From contig JAWWNJ010000094.1 in assembly GCA_037176885.1 (NCBI GenBank), forward strand, positions 186,001 through 250,000: a stretch of DNA of 64,000 nt. Reading direction: 5' to 3'. The position numbers were made by a program, and so were the translations under genes. Below the pieces are notes generated by a model that ran no database searches, had not been told where the DNA came from, and saw only the letters and a program-made list of their open reading frames with translations. This document shows positions 1-10,366 of this stretch, piece by piece. This DNA is from Favolaschia claudopus (Eukaryota > Basidiomycota > Agaricomycetes > Agaricales > Mycenaceae). The first letter of the stretch is position 1. Each line of letters starts with the position of its first letter.

Positions 1-1310
1 GCTCTCGATCGACAATCGTGACGAGACGACGGACTTTGTCTCGCAGATGATTGGTGATTTGGTCGCGAGCGGCCGCATTGATTGTTGGGAATGCGTCGTC
101 GAATGTGATCCAAGTTTCAGTCCAGGTTTTGAGATTGCGTACGGAAGTCACCAGATTTGGGTATCTAGATGGGGCATCTTTGAACCGCGTCAATAACCTT
201 GTAGGGGTAGGTTAATGAAGAAAACAGCAATGAATGCACCACACACTCAAAAAATATGACCGTAAGAGAAGATATCACTTGGATGCCGATACCCTTGTCG
301 GCAACTCCGTTCGAGTCGTTGAAGGAGCGAGCCTCCATGACTTCTTGCATGCATTTATCGAGGTTCAAACACCAACGGTCATAGTTGTCTAGGATACGTG
401 TGTAGAGACCATTCACGAGATGATTGAGTGTGCTCTTGGTGACGAATTCTGACGAGTAAAACTACGATTTATTCATGTCAACAGGGGAAGGTATGTATAG
501 CGAAAATTCCAGACCTTGAACAAGGGGACGTAGGCCCGTTGCAAAGAAAGCTCAGTCCGACTCGAGCCTGCACGACTAGATACCGGGGACCAGTTGAATA
601 CGTCACCGAGTCGGAGGAGACCATTATTCTTGAACCCGAATTAGTCATTATACACCCTTTAAGTTTTCGAAAACATTTAATTACACCGGCCAACCTCGTC
701 AGCATCAACGGTCCGTCCTCTGGTGCCTAGCCAGCAAACGTGAATGCTCAGTTTGAATGGTCAAAACTCATTGAACTCTTACCCAGGTGGGACCTGAGGC
801 ATCAATGGATGCTAGAGAAATCACGAAGGCGTATATATCAAAGGTCTTCTCGAACCTGTAATCTTCGCGCAAGAAGTTCTTCAGATTATTGTGGATCTGG
901 TTCGGAGAGAGTGCCTTGGACGGAGGCGGAAAGAAGATGTCCGAACTCGAAGTGTTCAGTTTAGCAAGACCACATTCGGTCAAGAACGGCGCCAAAACGC
1001 TGGGAGCAGTTGAGGGAACATTGAAAGATGCGGGAGACGGCGACCGAGATGGAGATGTTTTGGGGTTTCTCGTGTGCGCATACTTGCAGTCAAATTCTCG
1101 ACGACAATTGCCGGTGGACCAGTAGAAGTTGCAAACTCCTTTCGGCGCATTTGGGAGAGGCCCTTGGCGAACTCGAGGCGCCGGTGAAGAACCGGAGGAT
1201 TGAGCGGCGCCTGAGGCCGTAGACGGGTCATTATGGGAGAAATGACATTTGTCACCTTTGTTGCACCCTCTCGGTGTGTTGTGAAAGTGGCACGCTGGGC
1301 GACGAGACAT
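1..1310 (-). CDS. CCCH zinc-finger protein, N-terminal part of a probable NFX1/ZNFX1-like helicase (partial)
   Basis: Exons 1310-783, 726-685, 628-515, 461-245 and 177 to beyond the window edge; introns are short and all phases agree. Two CCCH fingers open the protein: CHFHNTPRGC with following C and H (C-X8-C-X5-C-X3-H, residues 6-26), and a second of identical spacing in the motif CNFYWSTGNC. Then come a Ser/Pro-rich linker, the phrase LTECGLAKLN and a helical region with LSLQRAYVPLFK. From memory of the family, fungal proteins with this start continue into a superfamily-1 helicase like ZNFX1 or NFX1-type proteins, which act in RNA silencing or RNA surveillance. The helicase itself lies outside the window, so this part is inference. 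About 360 residues are visible. The donor after LFK (GTCTGG) is weak, but it is the only one that keeps the frame. Confidence 0.7.
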
Positions 1311-1796
1311 GGAGACGGGTGGTAAAAGCTAGGACCAAGAGGACAAAGACAGGCGCCAGCAGCCTCGAGGTCTTTATAACGATACTGAGCTATAAACAGG
1401 GTGATTGACGCCGAACGATGGAAGATGGCAGCCCAGTATCGCGCACAGAAAACCTTAACTGTGAGAAGGTGCTTGTTGACTTATTGGGAGCGCCAAAGAT
1501 CGGGTTCACGGCTACTCCTCAAAGAAAATGTCCTGGAATCCCCAGAAATCGATTCTGGGGTCGTAACTTGGTTCGAATTCACAAGTTGGACTTGTGGGTC
1601 CACTTGACAGCGGCGATTCCGATATGGAATTTCCCATTCTTTATGCAGTATTTTGTTTCCGAACGGCGTATAAGAGGGCCTGGACGCAAGCCAATGAGTT
1701 GTAGCTCCTTTGCGGTGGTCGAGTCGGCGTCGACCAAGAAATTCATGTGCAAGTTACGGTAGCTATACGTAAACCGCGCCATCACTGGCATCATCC
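1311..1796. promoter_or_regulatory. Divergent intergenic region between the CCCH gene and ETF-alpha
   Basis: 486 bases separate the two divergent start codons, so both promoters must lie here. Short ORFs in it have no family-like composition. No clear TATA box could be placed with confidence. Confidence 0.4.
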
Positions 1797-2950
1797 ATGT
1801 TCCGACTACAACGACGAACGGCGGGCAGCTTGCGGGCTTTCCTGCGTGGATATGCCACCTCGCCGTCCCCTCATGCCCTTGTATTCTTAGAGCATCGTCA
1901 AGGGGTCATCGACACGGCATCTCTATCAGCATTGACCGCAGCACAACAATTAGGTGGAGAGGTCACCGGTCTCGTCGTCGGCGGCCCAGATCACGTCCCA
2001 GCTGTTGTAGGAAAGGCCAAAAAGTAACCCTTCCCTCGTCCACTCTCCGCCCAACTTATCTGAGCTTTCACAGGTTAAAGGGCGTCTCGTCCCTACTTCA
2101 TTCCACCTCTGCACAGTACTCCGAACCCTCCGCAGAGACACTCTCACTCTTGCTCGAGAAGCTTCTCTCTCCAGATTCATCTCCCTTCACACACGTTGTT
2201 TCCGCGCACACCGCTTCTGCAAAGTCTTTGTTACCCCGCGTTGCTGCTAGACTCGATCTCCCAGCCGTCTCCGATATAACCTCTCTGGAACACGATTCCA
2301 CATCCAATAGCACTACTTTCACGCGACCAATATATGCGGGCAACGCTATTGCAACCGTCAAAGCTCCGTCTTCCATACGAATCAAATTCTTCACCGTCCG
2401 CTCAACCGCTTTTTCCGCTGCACCCTTCGCAGAGACCGATGCGGAAGACAAAGCTGTCGATCCCGTTACCGTCGATAATCCACTCACGGAACATGTGCAG
2501 ACGCTTCTGACAAAGTCTGATCGCCCCGAGCTCGGTGCTGCCAGTCGAGTAGTATCAGGAGGGCGTGCTCTCAAGAACGCCGAGACATTCCAATCCACCC
2601 TTTACCCACTGGCAGACGTTCTGGGCGCAGCGGTCGGCGCATCTCGTGCTGCGGTTGATGCCGGTTATGCAGACAATTCTCTGCAAGTGGGCCAAACGGG
2701 TAAAGTTGTCGCACCCGAGCTGTACATGGCATTCGGCATTTCTGGTGCAATTCAGCATCTTGCCGGCATGAAGGACTCGAAACTTATCGTTGCTGTTAAC
2801 AAGGTATCCTTGAATCTAGGAGCCGGTAACTTGATACTCACCTCAATTGTTTAGGATCCCGATGCCCCAATATTCCAGGTTGCGGACGTCGGTCTCGTCG
2901 CAGACTTGTTTGATGTAGTTCCTGAATTGGTGAAGAAACTCAAGGAATAG
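1797..2950 (+). CDS. ETFA: Electron transfer flavoprotein alpha subunit, mitochondrial
   Basis: Exons 1797-2023, 2074-2803 and 2855-2950 give an intact protein of about 350 residues, the usual length for ETF-alpha. The first residues are Arg-rich without acidic residues (MFRLQRR... LRAFLRGYA), a typical matrix presequence, followed by [11 protein letters not shown] as in the N-terminal ETF domain. The C-terminal FAD domain is clear: [66 protein letters not shown] and a final DLF-VVPEL. The protein pairs with ETF-beta, takes electrons from acyl-CoA and other flavin dehydrogenases and passes them to ETF-ubiquinone oxidoreductase. Yeast calls the orthologue AIM45. The intron before DPDAPIF splits the FAD domain at a conserved stretch. 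Confidence 0.95.
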
Positions 2951-3241
2951 CTTCGTTAAAGGGAAGAAATAAAATCAATTAGACATAGGGTGCCAACACA
3001 ATTCTAATTGCTGGTGTACAAGATAAACTGGGAGGAAAGGTCGGAGATTGGTAAAATTGGTACACGAAGCAAGATCCGCAACATGGCTGCAACGAATGAG
3101 CGGATGGCGCTCGAGTTTGGTTGGCGGAGATATTGTCGAAACACGACTGCCGTGACACAGCGAGATGACGAGATCCAAGAGATCCAAGACATAAAGATAC
3201 ACGCGTAAGCGTTTGAACTAGACGAACTGAGTTTCCTGAGC

Positions 3242-3409
3242 CTAATTCCACGCCCGTGCCTCGAGATTATTCGGACGAAGGCAAAGCGCTCGATAGCAGG
3301 TCATCTCGTCCTGAAGGATGGTTTTGCCGTAGATATCGAGGTTCAAAGTAATTTGGCCACGAGTCGCTGCGTCATCGGAACAGATTCGGAGTACTGAGCG
3401 AGCTGGCAT
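3242..3409 (-). CDS. Short ORF of 55 residues, unknown; possibly the last exon of a small gene
   Basis: The frame from ATG 3409 to TAG 3242 encodes MPARSVLRICSDDAATRGQ, then a segment with YGKTILQDEM and ends LRPNNLEARAWN. The composition is that of a folded helical protein rather than chance translation, although I do not recognise the family. Just upstream (3497 downward) lies MSFMFFRNAS in another frame. A CTAAC branch-like site and an ACAG acceptor sit at about 3415-3435, so a spliced two-exon gene starting near 3497 is possible. I could not find a convincing donor. The ORF runs tail to tail with ETF-alpha. Confidence 0.4.
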   Translation of the reverse strand: MPARSVLRICSDDAATRGQITLNLDIYGKTILQDEMTCYRALCLRPNNLEARAWN

Positions 3410-3608
3410 ACAAGCTGTATGGGAGCTGTTAGTTCAACTGCAGCAGCCTGAGCAAGGGATTCGAGGTGGATGCATTGCGGAAGAACATAAAAGACATTGG
3501 GAGTGAGACTCGGAATTAGTTGAGACAGGGTTCAAGTGAACGGCAAAGCGGATCGGGAATAGCCGAACGATTTCTGTCGTTAACCTTGATGAACGTCGTC
3601 CTCCCCGA

Positions 3609-4337
3609 ATGCCCTCTTCTCCACGCCCATCTTACCACCGCCATTCTGACTCCTCCCCAGCAGTAGTAATGGCAAACTCTTCCTCAGATGACCACCACAA
3701 ATCCTCAGCTTTCAACTCCCGCCTCATGTCCTCCGTTCGTAGGAACTTGACTATCCCCCGTCGGAGAGACCCTTTGCCACCCCCACCAACACAACTCGAC
3801 CGCAACCCATACACCCCTTCACGCTATAGAAATGACCCTGCAACTGCCAGACCCACCGTAGAGCAGGTGAGACCTCTTGTATCTTACCTTGGCTTTCGTG
3901 CTCAAACCAATTAGATTGCCATGGGCTTGCACTTGTCTCGCACACCGCACCTGGGTCGGGGAGCGGCAAAGTACCCCGCACCAGCCTCCCATCCTCAGCC
4001 CGCTCAGAAACCTGTACCATTGCCACCACCACCTGCGCGTTCCTCCATGAAAAAACCAGGTGTCCCCCCAACCCCTGCCCTTCTCCACGGCTCTGCATCA
4101 TCTACAACGGATGTCACGTCCACCACCCTATCCACGCCTCATTCCTCCGACCGCAGCAGCGCGTCATTCCGTGCTCGCATGTCGCGTTTTCTGCCCCTCA
4201 CGCACCGCGGCCACCCCGCAGCCTCATCCACCCCCAACTCCTCCGCCTTCTCTTCCCCGCACACGAGCACGTCAGAGCTTCAACAGCCGCGAAAAAAAGC
4301 CGTGCGCTTCTCTTCCACCGTTCCGGAAGAGGACTGA
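3609..4337 (+). CDS. Proline/serine-rich unknown protein
   Basis: Exons 3609-3866 and 3915-4337 join in phase 0 (VEQ to IAMGLHLSRTPHL) and give about 226 residues. The sequence is dominated by Pro, Ser and Arg and is probably disordered. Two islands look constrained: IAMGLHLSRTPHLGRG at the splice junction, and a basic RKKAVRFSSTVPEED tail in which RFS could be a kinase site. There is no signal peptide or membrane segment. I recognise no domain; proteins of this type occur as hypothetical proteins in agaricomycetes, but that is recollection only. The start is the first ATG of the long frame. Intron 3867-3914 has a canonical GTGAGA donor. Confidence 0.65.
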
Positions 4338-4761
4338 AACGACCCGAAACGAAAAAAATACATCACGAAACCATCGCATTCTCACAATTATCCTTATTCG
4401 CATATTTGGCCTTTTCCCGTGGATGTATTATAACCGCCTTCGCGCCATCCGCGTGGGCTTGTACTCGGCACTTTGCCTGTGAAGGCCCTTGTCGTTAGAT
4501 TCGTTCGCCACGGCGCTACCTCGGCACCCTCCCCCTCATATCGCATATTGGTGTTCAGCATCACTCTGGGTTTACTCTATCCGCTGCATACTCATTATGT
4601 TCTGTCTATTACTTACACTCCTGTATTCTTATTCCAACCGCACGAATTAAAGCAAAGGTATCCAGTTCAAAACCGCTTCCAACCTACACTATATACATTG
4701 CAAATGGCTACAGGTCCCATCCTTATACAAACATCCGCCCTGCGCGTCCGTTCCTCATAGG
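4338..4761. other. Convergent intergenic spacer
   Basis: 424 bases between the stop of the proline-rich gene and the tail of the decayed carboxypeptidase gene. It is pyrimidine-rich and AT-rich with several short unrelated frames. It presumably carries both 3' ends; nothing else is seen. Confidence 0.3.
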
Positions 4762-7187
4762 CTAAATGATCGTCGACTCGTCCGCGTTTAGGATGAGTGT
4801 GGTGAAAAAGCGGATCATCTCAAGGAGCGCGTCCGCGTTCATGGCTACGATGCGCAATTCAGACGAATCTTTGCACAACTGGGGTTACGGTGCACTCACC
4901 CTCATTCACAGTATGGACCCCGCTCAGACGCTCCTTCCCGGCCGCATTCTTATGATTGTACCGGAAGATGCTACGCGACAACTTCCAATAATAGCGCGTA
5001 TCTGCAGCGTCTTAGCATCGCCATTCCGAAAAAACGATTTCGATATCACACCCACCAGTGTTCCCCGTACTCATACCGGGCGCGACGGCAATACCCTCTC
5101 CACTCTCGAGGTCAAGTCCACGATGGGCGGCATAGGTGGCCTTAATCGTGCCCGACAACACCTGATACGCCTCGCTCCCCTTCCCTCTGATCGGTGACAC
5201 AGGTGCAGGCTCCAAGGACGTCCCATAAGCATCCTTGAGAGTGAGCGTGCCGAGCGCAGGTGCCCCCTCAGGCGATATCGCCTTACCGAAGGCGGTAAAA
5301 TGAAAGGTTGAACTGCGCAGCGAGATCAGCTAGGAGCTTGGTGTCATGTTCCATCGTTTCTGCCACTGAGCTGCGGGTTCCCAGGCATGAGCTATCGTCT
5401 GTAATTTCATGGACAAAGAGAGCCGCACCTCGTCGTTGCAATCCGATGATTGACGAGAGCATATGCCTGTTCGGGCAGCGCGTTGCTTTTCACTCCACCT
5501 ATACGCGCGTCAGTTCTTAACGCTTGGCCCGTTCAAATGAATTTTAACAAACCATCGATCATATCAACCGCCTGTGTTGTTCCAAGGAGACTGCGAAGCT
5601 GGCGATCTTGAATTAACAAATTTCGAAGCTTGCTCAAGGCTTTCTTCGATCTCGACGAATGTCGAATTAGGTGCTTGAGTTTTTTTGGCATGTCCGCACC
5701 GTGCTCCGCCTGGCATTGCACAAGGCTATATGGGATGGAGTCCCGCGACTATTACGAACAACAGTCAGAATGTGAGATGTCGCAAGGGCAATGTGTACAA
5801 GAGCGCGCGACCCACCAACTCGACTTCGTACGGATTCTCTTCGTATTTCACGACCAACGCGGCGAGCATTCCGATTGTCGTGTGAGCAGGCGGGACGGAC
5901 GAATGCCCGCCCGGGGAGGTGACCTCGACTGTCACGTCCAAATATCCTTTCTCTGCGACGGCAGGCGTTGCGAACACGGAGCCGTAAGATTCGGCGAATC
6001 CGCCTGTATTCCGGATGCACTTTCGCTCAGTATTGAAATCATTTGACAGCGTCAGTTACTTACCTCCTTCGTCAACTATGAATGCAAATGGTAGATCATC
6101 ACCATAAAAGGTCCGCATCGCGGCACCGAGAGCACCAGCACCCTGCAAGCCGGACGCTTCCTCGTCGAAGCCAAAGGCAAGGACGATGGTTCGGGTTGGC
6201 TTGAAACCCTGAGCAATCAGAGTCTCGAGGGCGGTCCTACATATGTGTTTCAGCAATTTCCAGGCAGCAAAAGCAAAAGATTAGGTACATGATGCCAATA
6301 AGCCCACTCTTGTCGTCTGAACTGCCTCTGCCCCATATTTGCTCGCCTACGTGGTTGAGTGTGAACGACTGGACTTGTAACTTCAAGGAAAATTACCATC
6401 AAGTACCGGAATAGGCGGGTGCGTCATTCTAGAACAGAGTTAAGTAATGTTAACGAACGAACGAAACTATTGCATACCTCCGTATGTTCTCGGTTCAACA
6501 GGTACAACATCTTGGATGATGATGAGTGAGAGAGATAAGGGGAATAATTCTGAATATATTCACCTTGATGAGCAGCAAGCAGTATAGGCTTGAGAGACTT
6601 GTCGAGCCGGTCCATTCGAAAAGGAGGCCGTAGGTGTTCACCTTGGTCAGCGACAGCGTAAGAGTGACTGCCACAACCATATAAACCAATGGAAACCCGA
6701 TCCATGAATCGAAACTTACACCAGAGGAAACGCCGATGACAAGTAATCGTGGAATGGCCAAATACTTCCCATCGGGGGTCCTGCCCAACGGGCGGCATTG
6801 CGTCAAAAACTTCGGTGCTATTCACTGGATAAGGTCCACGAACAGAGGGAAGTAATTACATGGAAACGCACGGAACCTGCACAAGCGCCAGAAAGCCAAT
6901 TGATGGCCTTGGTCTTGAAGTCAGAGGTCGCGAGAAGGTCGCTGACGCTCCCAAGAATGTCAGAATTACGCTCCGGTGTGAGCGCGTCGACCTGGGGGCA
7001 TCCGGAGGCAGCAGTATCATGATCAAAAAGGTCGAAGTTGGCGAACGACGTTCATGCAAATTGAAGTTGCAATGGCAACAAACGAAAGCAGGGCGACTAG
7101 AGTTAATCTACGAGCCCATTGCGGTTTGCGTGGAGGAGCCTGCAAGGGCACGGGTAGCAAAGCTTGTTTCTCTTCTGCAGTCGACAT
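4762..7187 (-). pseudogene. CPS1: Vacuolar carboxypeptidase S (M20 Gly-Xaa carboxypeptidase), frame-disrupted
   Basis: From ATG 7187 (MSTAEEKQALLPVP...) there is a short cytosolic tail, one membrane anchor (RRLTLVALLSFVAIATSI) and then the lumenal M20 metallopeptidase. Its motifs are all present: AAHQ joined to DVVPVEP, GRGSSDDKSGLIG, LAFGFDEEASG, VDEGGGF, SPGGHSSVPP, APGMSTGNTDTRYYW and HTVNE. About ten introns are still spliceable. However, the conserved stretches lie in different frames within exons. I place six single-base indels: extra base in A5 at 7025-7029, missing base near 6757, extra base at 6660-6661, missing base near 6603, missing base near 6425 and extra base in A4 at 5297-5300. 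No splice choice repairs them. The stretch 6400-6423 may hold further compensating changes. The intact enzyme releases C-terminal residues from peptides in the vacuole. Confidence 0.8.
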
Positions 7188-7695
7188 GGTCGTCGAAAGA
7201 CAAGTCAAGGCTGCTCCCACCGGCTCCCAAGATAAGCCCACACGTGGTTTAGCCGCGGCGTTCGCGGCGCGACACATTATTCACGACGAGGGAGGACGAA
7301 TCTCGACTGCAACTCCTGTAAATTATACAAGAGGAAGAAATGAAAGTCGAACGGTTGCGCGCGAACAAAAAAACTAGAACAAAATTCGCGTTAACCTGCA
7401 CGCAGTTGCATTTCTACAACTTTCGAACTCACAGAGAGACGAGGGTAATGCGGCACATTGTCGCCTCAGCTTGCACGCCGTTGATGTGACCTTGCTGCTC
7501 GACTTCGCAGGCGAAAGAAAAGGAGGGGAAGAAGAAGGGAATGGGAAGATGACCACGTGACCGCGTTTCATTCGCGTAGGCTTGTGCAAAACGGGGTTGC
7601 TGAAAGATATTTGTCGAGATGACCAGCGGGAGAGACGGTTTGGATATCCTTCTATTGGCCAGTTTATAATTTATACAAGAGAAAAGTTAGATAAA
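7188..7695. other. Spacer between the decayed CPS gene and the ERG2 stop
   Basis: 508 bases. It should contain the former promoter of the carboxypeptidase gene and the 3' end of ERG2. A minus-strand frame at 7374-7589 has no recognisable content. AT-rich words near 7660-7695 may belong to the ERG2 polyadenylation region. Confidence 0.3.
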
Positions 7696-8558
7696 TTAGA
7701 TTTTGCCGATTAAGAGATTTCTAAGCATTTCTCTTCCCGTCACTCTAACGGTATGGTACAATGTTATGGGGTCGAGAGTAGAGGTGATCGTGTCCGCGAA
7801 CCCAAAGGGCAGCATCAACGGAATCCAGCCTGCATCCCACTTAGCCGATGAATGAACCAATACCGAAAACAAACTCACCTCGCGCATACTCAAGCGCAAA
7901 GCATCCCTCGTGCATCTTGTACTGCTTTGCGGTTCCCCGGGGCAAGAAGTGCACCATTCCAGGTGTATACCGCTCCATCTCCAGGGCACCCGGAAGGAAG
8001 GCCCACTGTTCTCCGACCAAGATATTAAAGTAGTCGTCCGCGGTGTGCAATCCGGTGTGCCCCTCCGTGCCTAGAGGAGTCCCGAAGATGATGAGATATT
8101 CGGTTATGCTTGCATGGATGATATACATGGCGCCCATTGCGCCGCCTGCATTATTGAAGACCCACTCGGACGCATCAACGTTCAGTTTAATTTTCTGTGC
8201 ATTCTTTGTCAGTCCGTGCTTAGACTCGGACAAATAGAGCACATACATTAGTTGGGTATGTGCTGGTCAGGTTTGTAACAATATGTTGGATCATTCCAGC
8301 AGTATTGTTCGGGTTAGACGCAATGGCGGCTTGCGCGAGTTCATTCAACTCGGTGGGGTCAAAAACATACCACCGGTGCTAGAAGAGATGATGAACAGAG
8401 AATCGAGTGAGTTGCTGGAACCTGAATGGACGCGCACATACCTTTATACTGTCCAGCACCGCACAAATTGCTATGAGAAGGAAGACGCGGGGAACCCATA
8501 GCATGAGCAGATTTTGGGGCTGCTCCACGGGTTTTGTTTTAGTTTTTTGAGCGGTCAT
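7696..8558 (-). CDS. ERG2: C-8 sterol isomerase
   Basis: Exons 8558-8442, 8378-8247, 8194-7879 and 7829-7696 give 232 residues, close to the usual ERG2 length. An N-terminal membrane helix ([20 protein letters not shown]) is followed by the family signature: [44 protein letters not shown], a [10 protein letters not shown] stretch, [16 protein letters not shown] and [13 protein letters not shown]. The protein belongs to the ERG2/sigma-1 receptor family. It isomerises the delta-8 double bond of fecosterol to delta-7 in the endoplasmic reticulum during ergosterol synthesis. All exons are open and in phase, in contrast to the neighbouring carboxypeptidase gene. The start ATG at 8558 is the first in frame and leaves a short hydrophilic tail before the helix. 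Confidence 0.95.
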
Positions 8559-8711
8559 TATGGCCGGTAGACGGGGCCTCAGCAAGGGGTAGGCGGCGCG
8601 CGGAGGAAAGGAGTGGGTGCATCGTACCACAAATTTAAAAGATTCCGGGTTCAGGGCACAGCCACTCCGATTCAATTTACAACATTTGATTACGCGACAC
8701 AAATTACCTAC

Positions 8712-9964
8712 TCAGCTATCCTCGTCCATTGGGACATTCAAACCCTGCCTAACTGCTTGGAACGGCAGCCCATGGCGCTGTACCATCTGTTTTTTCAGGG
8801 CAGCAGCATTGGCAGTAAGCATTGCCAGCCGTGGATCACATAAAATCCATTGCCTTTGATCCTGGAATACAGCACGAAACCGGCGACGAGGCCGAGGCTC
8901 AGGATCCTCCTCGTCCGACGACAGCATCGCTTCATCATACACCCTGGCGCGACCCACCGTTGCCACCTTCGTGGGCGAAGATTTTGATGGTGACGCGGGG
9001 GAATGGGGCGCTTTTCGCGGGGTAGCAGGAGATTTGGTGGGGGAAGAGGAATTATTGCTTGCACATATCGACTCCAGAGTGACGAATCCATCAGAGGGCT
9101 GTCCCACTTTTCGTTTCTTTGTCGGCGATTCGGATACATCAGCTTCTTGTTCATCAAGAAGAGTCGCTTTGCGTTTCTGGGGCGAAGGGTCTCGACTGGG
9201 CAGCGTCCGTACTGGCTTTGTGGGAGATTTTCGGGGTGACTTGGATATAGCTTTGTTGTACTTTGCTCGAAACTTTTCGATATCAGTACCACAGAGCCTA
9301 TCCATGTCGACTTTTAGGTGTCGCATGCGCTTCGTATTGGTTTCATGACTTTCCAGGAAGGTCTTCGAGTGAAAGTTGTTGCGACCCTACATCGCCTGTT
9401 TAGCCATCCGACATATCAAACGAACGGAAACATACCTCGATGATATTGCAAACCCACATAAAGACTGCACAAGTCAATTCGTCATCCGTCACTGTAGCAT
9501 TTTTCTCTATATCCAGCTTCACCAGGACCTTGATTTCCACGTCTTTCATGAATGGAAGTGCGGCTAGTGAGACGCGGGAAGAGTACTGCGAAATAAGCTC
9601 TTCAAAGCTCGCCGGTTTTCGTCGCGCAGGTTTCGGCGCCTGGAGAGCTTTGATCACTGATTCATGTAGTTTTTTGAATTTGGGCTTGGTCTGACACGAT
9701 GCGCTGTGCGCCGCTTCAAACGTCACGCTGGTGTTGTTAAGTCTTGATGTATATATAAGCCACCTGAAGGTTCATTGAAAAAGGCGCGCACTTCTGGGAC
9801 GCCAGGTAGGCGCAAACGGAAGCTAATCCAGTCCTACTTTCACCCAAATCGTGGCCTGAGCCGGCGCCGGTACGAGCTAGAGCACGCTGTAGAATCCGTT
9901 TCGCTTCTGTAATTGTCTTCTTGTCGCTTGTCAGTCTTTCTATGGTCTGCGTGTCGAGGGACAT
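8712..9964 (-). CDS. ORC6: Origin recognition complex subunit 6
   Basis: Exons 9964-9792, 9727-9436 and 9386-8712 give about 379 residues. The N-terminus has the Orc6 cyclin-like fold pattern: ITEAKRILQRALARTG, DLGESRTGLASVCAYLAS, an alternating helix block with KPKFKKLHESVIKAL, then VLVKLDIEKNA and CAVFMWVCNIIE. The C-terminal half is basic and disordered, with many SPTK/SPRK-like sites (KSPRKSPTKP, SSSPTKSPATP) that suit cyclin-dependent kinase control of origin licensing. It ends with a short acidic MDEDS. Orc6 is part of the six-subunit origin-binding complex. The first donor (GTGCGC) is weak but is required for the frame from YLASQ to VTFEAAH. The stop lies only 153 bases upstream of the ERG2 start, so the two are tightly packed in tandem. 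Confidence 0.88.
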
Positions 9965-10366
9965 GATGGTTGGAGAATTGGTGTGACAAAAACGCGTTAT
10001 GTCACGCGTCGCCGAATAATGTTTTGACGCTTGTGTAAACATCGACAAGTTCATTCACCTCCAACCGATGCAGTTCATTTATCCAATTCACGATTTATTA
10101 CCCGTCGTAACCAACAGACAGACCCAAGTAAAATACAACTAAGTAAACAAACTCTTATCCTACCTTACATTCCCGCGTGCGCTACGCAGAGACCTGAGCT
10201 AGAGAATACATGTAGGCGACATCACATCCTCCTGGGATGAGTGAGGTCGTATCGTAGTAGGGTAGAATGTCCGTGTGTTCATCATCATCATAGTCGTACT
10301 TGGTCGGCAGGCCCTCTTCGTTCGTTTCGGCCGTCCAAACCAGTCGCATCGTTCAATCGTCAATCG
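9965..10366. other. Spacer between ORC6 start and AA9 stop
   Basis: 402 bases holding the ORC6 promoter and the AA9 3' end. Two near-identical words (ATCGTCAATCGTCAAT) occur near 10348-10371, overlapping the AA9 stop. No gene is seen. Confidence 0.3.

Noticed and set aside
4060..4482. 140-codon plus-strand ORF overlapping the proline-rich gene
   Set aside because: Shadow frame; the other frame joins the first exon in phase and ends in a plausible tail.
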